Position numbers and translations under genes: made by a program. Shown piece after piece: positions 1 to 9,049 of a stretch of 64,000 nt of DNA. Below the pieces are notes generated by a model, which saw nothing but the letters and a program-made list of their open reading frames with translations, made no database searches and was not told where the DNA came from. Source of the DNA: JADLHS01 sp964539515 (lineage in GTDB: Bacteria; Verrucomicrobiota; Verrucomicrobiia; Limisphaerales; JADLHS01); assembly GCA_964539515.1 (NCBI GenBank), contig CAZIJO010000002.1, positions 1-64,000 on the forward strand, written 5' to 3'. Numbering within the stretch: the stretch's first letter is position 1; each line of letters begins with the position of its first letter.

Positions 1-155
1 TCGTCCACCAGCGCGGCGATGGCCGGGTCCGTCTCGCCTTCGAACGCCACGGCCACGAGGCGCTTCACCCCCGCCGCCCGGGCTTGGCGGGCGAATAGCA
101 GCGGGAGCGAACGGTTGCCGGCGATGATGCCAATGGATTCCACGGTCGAACTCAC
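1..155 (-). CDS. lpxI: LpxI-like UDP-2,3-diacylglucosamine pyrophosphatase, N-terminal fragment
   Basis: Only the first ~51 codons lie in the window; the rest runs off the left edge. The translation (VSSTVESIGIIAGNRSLPLL, then FARQARAAGVKRLVAVAFEG) matches the N-terminus of the LpxI/DUF1009 family: a Gly-Ile-Ile-Ala-Gly-x-x-x-Leu-Pro strand-loop followed by a helix and a VAV(A/V)FEGE segment. Members hydrolyse UDP-2,3-diacylglucosamine to lipid X in lipid A synthesis at the cytoplasmic side of the inner membrane, which fits a Gram-negative-type envelope. The start is GTG at 153-155; an in-frame GTG 18 bases upstream is an alternative. No clear ribosome binding site is seen. It lies downstream of the dehydrogenase gene on the same strand with a 112-base gap. 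Confidence 0.7.
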   Translation of the reverse strand, partial: MSSTVESIGIIAGNRSLPLLFARQARAAGVKRLVAVAFEGETDPAIAALVD

Positions 156-267
156 GGCGCGAACGGTAATCACTTTTGAAGTTGAAGCAATTCCAAGGTT
201 GGGTCGCTTCCCAGGCCCGGCAGCACAGCAAAGGCGCCCCTTTTTGACATCCGGCGCCGGTGCTCAA

Positions 268-3027
268 TCAAGGCGACCGCAACCAGCGCAGGAGGTCGGC
301 CATGTCCTGCGGCTTCAAGGCGGATTCAAACCCGGTGGGCATGAGGGATTGTTGCGAGGGGGACATCGCCGCGATATCGCCGCGCAACACGGGATGCTCG
401 ACGCCCCCGGCCAGGCGCAGGACGAGATTGTTCGCCGTCTCGGCCGAGATAATGCCGTCCAGCACGTCGCCCGACTTGAGGGTGATTCGCCACGCCCGGT
501 AACGGGCCTCGACCGCCTGGTTCGGGTCGAGAATGGCGGTGACCAGCCAATCCACCGGCTTGTTGCCCACCATGCCCAGATCGGCGCCGACCTCATTCCC
601 TTCGCCCCGCAGCCGATGACAGGGAACGCAGAGGGTCTGAAATTGCCGCTGCCCGCGTTGGGCGTCGCCCGTCAGGTTTCCGACGCCCGCGTAGCCGGCA
701 ATGACTTGCGCGCGGTCGGAGGACGAAGGCGTCAAAGCGACGCTGGTGGCGGCGGGTTTGGGGATTGGCGCAGCGGCTTTCATCTGTGTGAACAGCGCGC
801 TGTCGGGGCGCAGCGATGACATGATGGCGATCCGTAACAATTCATCCGCGTCGTCCCGCGCGGCAAGTTGGCGGAGTATCGGCTCACTTTTTTCCGGCGG
901 CCAGGCCCCAAGGGAAAAGGCCGCCTGCAATCGGACCGCGGCATCGCTGTCGGTCGCGAGCGCGGCAACGGCGGGGAACAACGCCTCACTTTTTCCGGCC
1001 AGCGATTCGCTTTGCCGGAGCGCCTCGCAGCGAACGGCAAAATGCGGGTCAGCGAGGGCGGCCACCACGATTTCCGGAGTCAGCGCGCCGAGCAGGCCGA
1101 GGGTGGCGAGGGCCTGCAGGCGAACCTGTGGCGCGTGGGTGAGCGTCAGCAACTCGCGGAGGGGTTCGTTCGCCGCCGCGTCAGCCCGCTCGAACAGCAG
1201 GCGCATCGCGGTGTCGCGCTGCCAGCCGTTCACGCTGTCCATCGCCGCGACGAGATCTTGTGTGTTTTTGGCGGCCAGATTCGGGAGGGTCCGCTGCGGC
1301 TTACCCTCGGGCACCACCCGGTAAATGCGTCCCTTGTCTTCGCCCGCCCGCAAATCGAGCCGTGCCTGCATCTCCGGGGAAATCCACTCCGGGTGTTCGA
1401 GGACAAACCGATACATGTCGGCGACGTAGAGCGCGCCGTCCGGTCCGGTCTTGGTCATGATCGGCCGGAACCAGTTGTCCGTGCTCGCCAGGAATTCACT
1501 TTGTTCCTCGCCCGCGGCGCGATGGCTTGTGAAACCGGCGCCGTCCCGCACCAGGACTTCGCGGTGAACGACATTGTGCACCGGCTCACTGGCGAAGACA
1601 GTGGTGGCAAAGTCCGGACCGAACAGGTCGTCGCGGTAGGGACACGGGCTGCACCCGCTCGTGACATGATTGAGCGACCATGGCTGATTCGGGCGCACCA
1701 TCGCCGCACTGGCGGGGAAGACGCGGGTGGAATCTTCGTAGTTGGCCAGCACGTGCAGCACGCGCTTCACGGCCAGCTGGGGATTCCGCCGGAGATAATG
1801 TTCGGGCAAGGTGACGTGCCAGAGCCAGGTGGGATTGTTGTTGCCAAACCAGTTGCCCCAGTCGTCGCGTCGCCGGCTGAACTGCGTTTGCGCGGAGACC
1901 GTCTCGATCTCGCCCGTGTCCGGTCGGAAACGGATGTCGCGGCCGCTGATGGAAATGGTTTTTCCGGTGGCGAGTGATTTCACTTTGCCGCCGCTGTCAC
2001 CGTTTGCGGCGTAGATCCAGCCGTCGAGCCCCCACTCGAAGCCGTTGAGGCGATGCTGTTGATTTCCCTCCACGAATCCGGTGAACAAAACCTTGCGCAC
2101 GTCCGCCCGGCCGTCACCGTCGGTGTCCTCCGCGTAAAATAAATCGGGTGCCGCCGCAATGAGCGCGCCCTTGCGCCACGGCATCACGCTGGACGGGAAG
2201 GCCACTCCTTCGAGAAACGTCGTCACCTTGTCGTAACGGCCATCGCCGTCCGTGTCGGTTAACACCTTCACCACGCCGCCGGGCTTCCCCTGGCCATCGA
2301 GCCCCAGCGGATAATCGCGCATCTCCACCACCCAGAGCCGCCCATCCGCGCCCCATTCAAACGCGATGGGATCCATCACCATTGGCTCCGCGGCGACCAG
2401 CTCGACGCGAAATCCGGGACGCACGCGAAAACTGGCCAGCGCATCCGCCGGCGATTTCGGGGGTGGCATGTCGAAGGCGATCAGTTCCTTCGCCGACCGT
2501 CGCTCGACGGCGGCAGGCTTCCCGTCGCCTGCCGGTCGCGTGATGACCAACTGACCATTATCGATGCGCACCTCCGCGCCGACGACCGAAGGCGGCTCGG
2601 TGGCGGCGCCGGTTCTCGGGCCGGCCCGGACGAACTGCGACCACCCGCGCGTCCAGCCGAGGTCAAGGCGCACCTCCTTTGACCACAGGTAAATTGCGAA
2701 GCGCTCCGGGTTCGAGAACAGCAGGTCATCGAAGCCGTCGCCGTTCAGATCCACGAACCGCAGCCCGGCGTCTTTACCGGCGGCGTCCACCAAACCGACG
2801 CTTTCGGGCAGGGTGTAATCGGCTTTAACCCACATCTTGCGCGTCGCATCCAATTGCTGGATTTCGGACACCCCCGCCCGACTGATCAGCTTTTCCTTGG
2901 TGCCGTCATGGTCGAAATCGTGCAGCAAGGTGTCAGGCGTGACGGGTTGCGCCACGGCCCGGCTTCCGAGCATCAGCGCCGCCACGAAGGCAGGGCCCCA
3001 ACCTCGCCGGGATGGTCGTACGTTCAT
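268..3027 (-). CDS. PVC-type membrane-bound dehydrogenase with C-terminal cytochrome c domain
   Basis: 919-residue exported protein. After a signal peptide ending near AVAQ come FG-GAP/VCBS-like calcium-loop segments (DFDHDGTKEK, DLNGDGFDDL), then the PVC-specific six-bladed propeller of the soluble glucose/sorbosone dehydrogenase type (FRVRPGFRVELVAAEP, GRLWVVEMRDYP, DTDGDGRYDKVTTF), HEAT-like repeats, and a cytochrome c tail with CVPCH at 800-804 and a possible distal Met near 896. The family is abundant in Planctomycetes and Verrucomicrobia and is thought to oxidise sugars or alcohols in the periplasm; the substrate is unknown. The ATG at 3025-3027 overlaps the stop of the preceding gene (ATGA), so translation is probably coupled. 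An open frame extends upstream but only inside that gene, so it was trimmed. Confidence 0.88.
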   Translation of the reverse strand: MNVRPSRRGWGPAFVAALMLGSRAVAQPVTPDTLLHDFDHDGTKEKLISRAGVSEIQQLDATRKMWVKADYTLPESVGLVDAAGKDAGLRFVDLNGDGFDDLLFSNPERFAIYLWSKEVRLDLGWTRGWSQFVRAGPRTGAATEPPSVVGAEVRIDNGQLVITRPAGDGKPAAVERRSAKELIAFDMPPPKSPADALASFRVRPGFRVELVAAEPMVMDPIAFEWGADGRLWVVEMRDYPLGLDGQGKPGGVVKVLTDTDGDGRYDKVTTFLEGVAFPSSVMPWRKGALIAAAPDLFYAEDTDGDGRADVRKVLFTGFVEGNQQHRLNGFEWGLDGWIYAANGDSGGKVKSLATGKTISISGRDIRFRPDTGEIETVSAQTQFSRRRDDWGNWFGNNNPTWLWHVTLPEHYLRRNPQLAVKRVLHVLANYEDSTRVFPASAAMVRPNQPWSLNHVTSGCSPCPYRDDLFGPDFATTVFASEPVHNVVHREVLVRDGAGFTSHRAAGEEQSEFLASTDNWFRPIMTKTGPDGALYVADMYRFVLEHPEWISPEMQARLDLRAGEDKGRIYRVVPEGKPQRTLPNLAAKNTQDLVAAMDSVNGWQRDTAMRLLFERADAAANEPLRELLTLTHAPQVRLQALATLGLLGALTPEIVVAALADPHFAVRCEALRQSESLAGKSEALFPAVAALATDSDAAVRLQAAFSLGAWPPEKSEPILRQLAARDDADELLRIAIMSSLRPDSALFTQMKAAAPIPKPAATSVALTPSSSDRAQVIAGYAGVGNLTGDAQRGQRQFQTLCVPCHRLRGEGNEVGADLGMVGNKPVDWLVTAILDPNQAVEARYRAWRITLKSGDVLDGIISAETANNLVLRLAGGVEHPVLRGDIAAMSPSQQSLMPTGFESALKPQDMADLLRWLRSP

Positions 3028-4463
3028 TTCCCCAATTTCTCCAGCACGTTGCGGGTGATGCGATCCACGATGACATCGCCGCCGCGGAGGCCGTGCGACC
3101 AGTCCGTGCTGCCGCAGGTGAACACCGTGCCACCGCGCTGGTAAACCCCCAGCACGGCGTGACCCTTCCGACCGTTCTCCCATTGCTCGTACCACTGGCA
3201 ATCATCGGGATGCCATTGGGCCGGGGCCGTGCCGAGCACTTCAAACGTGTCCGGCGTGCCGTCGCGATGCGTGGGTACCGGGAGGCCCTCCTTCCACTCC
3301 AGTTCGCAGCCGTCGCACTCGTAACCCACGATCGTGTCCTTGCCGCCAAAGGCATCGTCACGCTTCAACCCGGTGCCGGCGAAAAGCCAGTGGTCCGGTC
3401 GGTGGACGGTGTATGCGCCGCTGCCATCCATGAGTTGACCGTGACTGCGATGGTAACCGCCCCACAGAAAACCGACCCCGGTGAGCTGGTTCTCGGGCCG
3501 CTTGACGAGGTGATGGCTCCAAAGCGTCGAAAGGGTGGCGTAACTGTCCCGCGCACCAAAAAGTGGATCCCACAAATAATTCTGCTTCCAGCAGGTGAGC
3601 GCCTGGCCGCCATTCTCGCTGCGCACCTGCCAGCAGCAGGTGTTGCCGCTGAAGAACGCCACATTCCCGCCATCCGTTATAAACTTCTCCAGGTGGTCGC
3701 GCATCGGCGCCGACCAATACTCATCATGCCCGACGCTGAGCACGAGGCGGTAGGCTTTCAGGATTTCCGGATGAGACTCCAGGTCACCGTTCGCCGCGTA
3801 GTCGAGCGCGAAGCCATTGCGCTCCGCCCACTCCACGAAGGGCTGCTCCCAGTTGCTGAACTGGCTCGCCGGCGGCCGTTCGTAGGATACGCGGTGTCCC
3901 TGATTGCCGCCACGCCCGTGATAGGCGTAAAGGCTGAAGCCACCCCAGTTGTTGTAGGCATTGTAGGTATGGGTGGAAAACTGCAGCAGAATTTTCGAAG
4001 CCTGGCCCGGGTTGGCGGACCGGAGGACGAAATAACAGCCACCCTCCGCCGTGCGTGCGTTTCGGTGAATGAACTTCCCACCGCCGTCCCGCGCCCGAAA
4101 CGACACCTGGTAGTAACCGCTGCGCCACTCGGCCGGGATTTTCAAGGTCACCGCCGCCGGCCAGCGGCAGCCATGGGAGGAGGCATCCTCCGGCACCGGG
4201 TGCTCGCGACCGGGCACCGAAGCCGACGTCCAGACGGATTCGGCCTTTGCCCCGAGCCGCACGATCTCAACCGCAAATGCCGCCGCGCTGGTGGACACAT
4301 GGAGGGTCAGATCCTCGCCCGGAGCATAGCTGACGCGACCCGCGTAGCCTTCCACGAACAGCGGGCGTGGTTCGTCCGCGGCCATGAGGATGCCAGTACT
4401 GGTCAGCCAGTTCAGACTGGCGAGGCATACTGTCATCCGAATCGCGAAGCGGGAAAATTGCAT
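3024..4463 (-). CDS. Exported N,N-dimethylformamidase large-subunit-like protein
   Basis: 479 residues with a signal peptide (ATG at 4461-4463; a longer TTG-initiated reading is less likely). The body matches the large-subunit C-terminal domain family of N,N-dimethylformamidase: an Ig-like N-terminal part (SYAPGEDLTLHVST), then HTYNAYNNWGG, the segment LVLSVGHDEYWSAPMRDHLE, and GGNVAFFSGNTCCW. Known members hydrolyse the C-N bond of dimethylformamide, but most homologues have unknown substrates, and export argues for a different, extracytoplasmic amide or glycan substrate. It shares a 4-base ATGA overlap with the downstream PVC-type dehydrogenase, so the two proteins are probably made in a fixed ratio. 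The domain call is firm, the substrate open. Confidence 0.75.
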   Translation of the reverse strand: MQFSRFAIRMTVCLASLNWLTSTGILMAADEPRPLFVEGYAGRVSYAPGEDLTLHVSTSAAAFAVEIVRLGAKAESVWTSASVPGREHPVPEDASSHGCRWPAAVTLKIPAEWRSGYYQVSFRARDGGGKFIHRNARTAEGGCYFVLRSANPGQASKILLQFSTHTYNAYNNWGGFSLYAYHGRGGNQGHRVSYERPPASQFSNWEQPFVEWAERNGFALDYAANGDLESHPEILKAYRLVLSVGHDEYWSAPMRDHLEKFITDGGNVAFFSGNTCCWQVRSENGGQALTCWKQNYLWDPLFGARDSYATLSTLWSHHLVKRPENQLTGVGFLWGGYHRSHGQLMDGSGAYTVHRPDHWLFAGTGLKRDDAFGGKDTIVGYECDGCELEWKEGLPVPTHRDGTPDTFEVLGTAPAQWHPDDCQWYEQWENGRKGHAVLGVYQRGGTVFTCGSTDWSHGLRGGDVIVDRITRNVLEKLGK

Positions 4464-4667
4464 GCCGCCAAATTGGCGGGAGCCCCACGCCGAAATCAAG
4501 CGAGTTTGTTCCCGCGTCGGGTGGCTATTGATTCTTTCTCCTCATCTTGATTTCCCCGCCGCCGTCTGGTTTGAACGGATGACTAAACAGATTAAGAGTA
4601 CGATGAAGATTACGATTACGAGTTGCGGAAGTCGGCCGACCCTGCACGCCGGCTGAGATCGGGATTC

Positions 4668-6161
4668 TCACTCCTCCTTCTCCGCCGGGTAGATCGGTTT
4701 GCCTTCCCACAGCCATTGGCCGTTTTCCTGAACCAGCACCCGATGGGCGCTCCCGGGCACGGGCGGCGCATTGACTTTTGGCAACCACTGGGCGTGCTCG
4801 CGAATTACGTCGGCATGCTTCGGGTTGGTGGCGAGATTGGTCCACTCATTCGGATCGATTTGTAGATCGTAGAGTTCCTCCGCCCCGTTGGCGTAACGGA
4901 TGTAACGCCAGTGCTCGGAACGGACGGCATGGTTGCCAACGTTGTGGGTGGTGATCGCCGGCCAAGGCCGGGGAGCTTGGGCGTTTTTCAGTTGGGGGCC
5001 GAGGCTGTGCCCTTCGAGGCCCGCCTTCGGTGGCAGACCACACAGTTCGACCAACGTCGGGTAGAGGTCGAGCAACTCGGCCGGTTGCTCGCACTTCGCG
5101 GCGCGGGTCACACCGGGCCCGGCAAAAATCAGCGGCACATGGGTCGAGCGTTCCCAGAGCGTGGTCTTGCCCGTCATCCCTTTCTCGCCCAGATGCCAGC
5201 CGTTGTCCGACCAGAGCACGACCACGGTATTGCTCGTGGCGCCGATCCCGTCCAACGCATCCAGGACGCGACCCACCTGGCTATCCATGAACGTTGTGCT
5301 GGCCAGGTAAGCGCGGACGAGCGGTCGCCACTGGTCCGCCCGTTTGAGCCAGGAGAGACGTGGCTCGGGCAGTTTCCAATGCAAATACCAGGCAAACTCC
5401 GGCACATCCTCGCCATCATGCTCCCGCACCGGTGGCAAAACGATCTGGTCTGCCGGGGGAAACAGATCGAACCACTTTTGCGATGCGAAACACGGCACGT
5501 GCGGCAGACGAAATCCCACCGCGACGAAAAACGGTTTGCCGGGCGGCAGTGATTTCAACTGCGCGATGGTGGCATCGGCGATTTTCCAATCCGCCTGGTC
5601 ATGGTCGTCGGTCGGAAATACGCCCCAGTCCATGGCGGCCAGCTTCGCCGGAGTTTGCACGAACTTCTGTTTCGGCATGGGCATGCCGGGCGCGATCCCC
5701 CAGGTGTTGAGTTCATTCGTTCGCAAGGCCGGCGGGATGGCGCCGTCGTGGAACACTTTGCCGAAGGTGGCCGTGAAGTAATCGTGGCGGGCGAAATATT
5801 GCGGCAGCGTGACGCAGTCCTTCGTCGCCACGACGTCGCGGATGCCCGGGACGAGTCCGTAGATGCCGGTGGTGGACGGGCGCAACCCGGTGAGCAGACT
5901 GCTGCGCGAAGGATTGCAAAGCGGCGCCTGCACGTGCGCGTTGCGGAAAAGGGTGCCGCGGGCGGCGAGCCGGTCGAGGTTCGGCGTGCGGGCCTGGGGA
6001 TGGCCACCGAGGCACCCGACCCAATCGTTCAGATCGTCAACGGCAATGAAGAGGACGTTGGGGCGCAAGGGTTCGGCCGCCCACGCGCGATTCGCCAGGG
6101 TCAACCCCAGCAGGAGGCTCGTGCCGGCCGCGATCCGAAAAAGCCATTCGGTTCGAATCAT
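4668..6161 (-). CDS. Exported sulfatase (iduronate-2-sulfatase-like)
   Basis: 497 residues with signal peptide. Type I sulfatase: N-terminal PNVLFIAVDDLNDWVG supplies the paired metal-binding aspartates (42-43), and LCNPSRSSLLTG carries the C-x-P-x-R signature with Cys82 as the residue converted to formylglycine. WSDNGWHLGEKG gives the later metal-binding Asp-Asn. Length and order (HVPLIFAGPGV, then a C-terminal YDLQIDPNEWTNLA) fit iduronate-2-sulfatase-like enzymes that desulfate polysaccharides or glycosaminoglycan-type chains. The ATG at 6159-6161 was chosen because it begins the signal peptide and follows a GGAAGA ribosome binding site by about nine bases. A separate formylglycine-generating enzyme is needed and none is seen here. 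Divergent from the ceramidase-like gene. Confidence 0.9.
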   Translation of the reverse strand: MIRTEWLFRIAAGTSLLLGLTLANRAWAAEPLRPNVLFIAVDDLNDWVGCLGGHPQARTPNLDRLAARGTLFRNAHVQAPLCNPSRSSLLTGLRPSTTGIYGLVPGIRDVVATKDCVTLPQYFARHDYFTATFGKVFHDGAIPPALRTNELNTWGIAPGMPMPKQKFVQTPAKLAAMDWGVFPTDDHDQADWKIADATIAQLKSLPPGKPFFVAVGFRLPHVPCFASQKWFDLFPPADQIVLPPVREHDGEDVPEFAWYLHWKLPEPRLSWLKRADQWRPLVRAYLASTTFMDSQVGRVLDALDGIGATSNTVVVLWSDNGWHLGEKGMTGKTTLWERSTHVPLIFAGPGVTRAAKCEQPAELLDLYPTLVELCGLPPKAGLEGHSLGPQLKNAQAPRPWPAITTHNVGNHAVRSEHWRYIRYANGAEELYDLQIDPNEWTNLATNPKHADVIREHAQWLPKVNAPPVPGSAHRVLVQENGQWLWEGKPIYPAEKEE

Positions 6162-6251
6162 TTCAAATATTCTTCCAACAAAGTGCAAACCGCGCGAGCC
6201 GGAAACGGCGGCTTGAAAGGGGAGGTTCCGCAAAACCAACTTGATCGGAGC

Positions 6252-6280
6252 TTCCCTGCCCGGGTTGCGCCAATTAGAAT
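6252..6280 (+). promoter_or_regulatory. Possible promoter with -10 six bases before the ATG
   Basis: TTCCCT, a 17-base spacer and TAGAAT (five of six consensus bases), followed by six bases and the ATG at 6287. The -35 is poor. The layout matches other candidates at 9015 and 10013, implying a leaderless or almost leaderless message. Confidence 0.35.
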
Positions 6281-6286
6281 AAACCC

Positions 6287-7627
6287 ATGCATCGCATCCC
6301 TCACCAAAGGCGCCGGTCGGTCATTGCAAAATCGATTCTGGCGCTGGGCGGCGCCTGCCTCCTCGCCAGTCAGGCCTCGGCCGCCGGGAGTTCAACCCTT
6401 CAAGGCGGAGCCGCCAAGGTGGATTTGACGCCGCCGCTGGAGATGAAGGCCGCGTTGGGTGGTTACGGCGAGCGAATGAGCAAGCCCGCCATCGGCGTCC
6501 ATGACCGGGTTTGGGCCAAGGCATTGGTCCTCGTCAAGGGCAACCAAAAATTTGCGCTCGTCACCGCCGATGTGCTGGCGTTTCCGCCTCAGTTCAAGGC
6601 CGCGGTGATGGAGCGGCTGGCCGCCGCGGGGTGGAGCGCCGATCAAGTCATGCTCCTGCCCAGTCACACGCACACGAGCTTCGACATGATGGCGCTGCAT
6701 CCGGGCAACAAGTTCGGCATTCCGCAGGTGGGCCTTTTCCACAAGGAATTGTTCGCGCACACCGCGGAACATCTCGCCAAGGCCGTGCGCGAGGCGGAGC
6801 GGAAGTTGCGTCCGATCGTCGCCGGCTCGACGACAATTCCGGTCCCCGATCGCAACCGCAATCGCCGGCGCGGCCTCACCGCCCATGACCCGAACCTCAC
6901 GGTCACGCGCGTGGACACAAGCGACGCCCAGCCGCTGGCGGTGCTAGTCAACTGGACCGCGCATCCCACGTTCATGGATGCGGAGGACATGCTCTTCTCC
7001 GGTGACTGGCCGGGCCACCTGCAGCGCACGCTGGAGGCGTTGATCGGCCAGGAGGTGGTGGCGATGTTTTACAACGGGGCGGAGGGAGACCAATCGCCCA
7101 CCCCTCCGGCGGAGGCGGGCAGCCGTTGGGAACGTGCCGAACGTTATGGCCGCGAGCTGGGCATTGCGGCCTGGCGAGTTTGGGAGAAAACCCAGCCGCG
7201 CCCGGTCGAAGTCTTCCGCTATCACACCGAAAAGATCACCCTGCCGAAAATAACCTGGCATCCGGACTTTATGAAAACGGGGGGCGCGGAATACGGGTTG
7301 AATGAAACGATGATGCAAGCCTTCCTGGATGCGCTACAACCGACGCAAACCCACAGCACCGGTTTCCGACTGGGCGACCTGGTCATTCTGGGTGTGCCGG
7401 GCGAAATGGCGGCGCAACTGGGCATGGCGGCCAAGGCCCAGGCGCGCGCGATCACCGGCGCGGGCTCGATCACGATCGGCGGGCTGGCGGATGAATGGGT
7501 GAGCTACATTTTGCCAGCGGAGGAGTATCGCAAGGGTGGTTACGAAGCGAGCGTGAGCTTTTACGGCGAGGAACTGGGAGCGACCATCGGCCAGGGCGTG
7601 ATCCGCGCCGCAAGCGGATTGAAGTAG
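6287..7627 (+). CDS. Exported neutral/alkaline ceramidase-like protein
   Basis: 446 residues; signal peptide ends around SQASAA. The region from residue 35 (GGAAKVDLTPPLEMKAALGGYGER) through VTADVLAFPPQF and LLPSHTHTSFDMM matches the neutral/alkaline non-lysosomal ceramidase N-terminal domain, including the His-Thr-His metal-binding stretch. Full ceramidases are longer and have a separate C-terminal domain; this is the short bacterial form often annotated only by the N-terminal domain, so amide hydrolysis of a sphingolipid is not established. It is transcribed away from the sulfatase across a 125-base intergenic region. No ribosome binding site is seen upstream; a -10-like TAGAAT sits six bases before the start. 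Confidence 0.8.
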   Translation: MHRIPHQRRRSVIAKSILALGGACLLASQASAAGSSTLQGGAAKVDLTPPLEMKAALGGYGERMSKPAIGVHDRVWAKALVLVKGNQKFALVTADVLAFPPQFKAAVMERLAAAGWSADQVMLLPSHTHTSFDMMALHPGNKFGIPQVGLFHKELFAHTAEHLAKAVREAERKLRPIVAGSTTIPVPDRNRNRRRGLTAHDPNLTVTRVDTSDAQPLAVLVNWTAHPTFMDAEDMLFSGDWPGHLQRTLEALIGQEVVAMFYNGAEGDQSPTPPAEAGSRWERAERYGRELGIAAWRVWEKTQPRPVEVFRYHTEKITLPKITWHPDFMKTGGAEYGLNETMMQAFLDALQPTQTHSTGFRLGDLVILGVPGEMAAQLGMAAKAQARAITGAGSITIGGLADEWVSYILPAEEYRKGGYEASVSFYGEELGATIGQGVIRAASGLK

Positions 7628-7732
7628 ACGATCCGTCGCTTCAAACTTTGGACCGCAAAAACGGTCGGGATTGAGAATCGACGAGAACTGACATCCGATC
7701 GCCGCGCCGGTCTCTGCCCGATTTGAAAACCA

Positions 7733-8773
7733 TCATCCCGGACGCCGGCCCAGCTCGCGGCGCGCGGATTCGATGGCCGCGCGGCCTTTGCGGCAGGCGT
7801 CGTAGGGATCGGGCGTCATCCATGGATCAATCATGATCCAGCCTTCGTAGCCGCCCGACCACAAAACCTCGAACGCTTTGCGGACGTCAATGTGGCCATC
7901 GCCCGCGGGCAGGTGCTTCGAGGTGCCGTGGAACAGCGTCCCGTCAGTGTCGGTGAAGTGGACGTAACCGACGCGCTGGACGCCAAGGCGCTCCAATAGT
8001 TCGTGGGGCTTGCCGGTGCTGCCGTTCATCAGGTCGAAATGGCTGGGATCGAACATGCCCTTCACCCGCGGATGATCCGCGCCGTCGAGCATCCGGATGA
8101 GGTGCTCGATCTGGTTGAACGCAAACGGCGGCTCGATCTCGACCGAGAGCATCAGGTCCGCGTCCGTCACGATCCGGCCCATCTCTTTGAGCGACCACAC
8201 CAACGAAGCGATGGCCTCGTCCACCGTTTGTCCGCCGAGGTCGCCGCCCGGCCAGTAGCCGATGCACTCGCAGCCCGCCTTGCGTGCGAACTCCGCCAGC
8301 CCGGCGAACCGTTTCACCCAAGTCTCGCGCACGCTGCGGTCCTTCTGAAACGCCTCCGCGCCGAACGTCTGAATGGAGAATGCCTTGACATTGTAGCGGC
8401 CCAGGAAACTGCGCAGACTGGCGATCCGCAAGTCGTCGCCGGCCTCCGGGTACACGCCCTTGAGCCAGCCGGGGATCAGTTCGATGCCCTCGAAACCCTG
8501 CTGCTGCGCGAACTCGAGAACCTCCCAGATCGGGAACGTCTGCTTGAAGACACTCTCGGAAGATTGAAATCCGTTCAGGCCGAATGCCGTCCGCCAACGC
8601 CGCTGGCTCCCGCTGACAACGCGGCCCGGCTTGGCCCCGGCGTCGCCAGCGACGGCGATGCCGGGTGTGGAGAGCGCTGGCAAAACAGTGAGAGCGGCGG
8701 CGGAAAGGGTGAGGCGTTCGAGGAACTGGCGGCGGCTGGCCGGTTCGATGAGGGTGGAAGCGGGCGGGTTCAT
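7733..8773 (-). CDS. Exported TIM-barrel sugar phosphate isomerase/epimerase-like protein
   Basis: 346 residues beginning with a twin-arginine-like leader (SRRQFLERLTLSAAALTVLP), so export in a folded state is likely. The mature part is an AP-endonuclease-2/xylose-isomerase-like TIM barrel: QQGFEGIELIPGW, IGYWPGGDLG, LSVEIEPPF, VKGMFDPSHFDL, GYVHFTDTDGT, GDGHIDVRKAF and GWIMIDPW supply the acidic and His residues that bind a divalent metal in this fold. Relatives include sugar epimerases and inositol catabolic enzymes; the substrate cannot be named. The ATG at 8771-8773 was preferred over the upstream GTG because it starts the leader and lies downstream of a TTGACA promoter-like element. Convergent with the ceramidase-like gene. 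Confidence 0.8.
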   Translation of the reverse strand: MNPPASTLIEPASRRQFLERLTLSAAALTVLPALSTPGIAVAGDAGAKPGRVVSGSQRRWRTAFGLNGFQSSESVFKQTFPIWEVLEFAQQQGFEGIELIPGWLKGVYPEAGDDLRIASLRSFLGRYNVKAFSIQTFGAEAFQKDRSVRETWVKRFAGLAEFARKAGCECIGYWPGGDLGGQTVDEAIASLVWSLKEMGRIVTDADLMLSVEIEPPFAFNQIEHLIRMLDGADHPRVKGMFDPSHFDLMNGSTGKPHELLERLGVQRVGYVHFTDTDGTLFHGTSKHLPAGDGHIDVRKAFEVLWSGGYEGWIMIDPWMTPDPYDACRKGRAAIESARRELGRRPG

Positions 8774-8783
8774 GGCGAGAGGC

Positions 8784-8811
8784 AGAGTAGATTTCAACTG
8801 CACCTTGTCAA
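8784..8811 (-). promoter_or_regulatory. Candidate sigma70-type promoter of the TIM-barrel gene
   Basis: Reading on the minus strand: TTGACA (perfect -35, 8811-8806), a 16-base spacer and TACTCT (three of six -10 matches, 8789-8784), ten bases before the ATG at 8773. This also supports choosing that start over the upstream GTG. Confidence 0.45.
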
Positions 8812-8907
8812 CGGCGACAAAGCGACACCCACCTCGGATGGTCTGCTCGAACCGCGCGAAACGATTTGGGCTGCGGCGGGAAACGAAGCGCCACGCCGCT
8901 TTCGGAT

Positions 8908-9037
8908 GAGGACCGTGCACCCAAAGCGGTGTCGCCGCGACGCTCTGCCACCGCAGTGCAAAAACCTTGCGGGTGCATTCCTGTGCCTGTGACCTGTCCT
9001 GCTAATTTTGCCGGTTGACCGCAGGATCCCGCCAACC
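8908..9037. repeat. 130-bp repeat R1, copy 1
   Basis: Identical over 130 bases, in the same orientation, to 14170-14299. It contains nested inverted arms (GCACCC with GGGTGC; GCGGTG with CACCGC around a TCGCCGCGA core), so it can fold. It ends exactly at the boundary between spacer and -10 of the promoter-like element of the pseudopilin-like gene starting at 9050. It has no coding potential of its own that I trust; peptides read through it are shadows. The folding and intergenic position suggest a dispersed non-coding element. Confidence 0.85.
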
Positions 9038-9043
9038 TAAGTT
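9015..9043 (+). promoter_or_regulatory. Candidate promoter of pseudopilin-like gene 1
   Basis: TTGACC at 9015-9020, exactly 17 bases, TAAGTT at 9038-9043, then six bases to the ATG at 9050. The same arrangement precedes the tandem paralogue at 10048. There is no Shine-Dalgarno sequence, so a leaderless message is plausible. The -35 lies inside repeat R1. Confidence 0.5.
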
Positions 9044-9049
9044 CGGACC

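Noticed and set aside
3012..4550. A 512-codon frame antisense to the dimethylformamidase-like gene, and similar long frames opposite the Gfo/Idh/MocA genes (39630-41156) and argS (50827-52296).
   Set aside because: Codon composition and lack of signal peptide or motif mark them as mirror frames; the opposite strand holds recognisable proteins.
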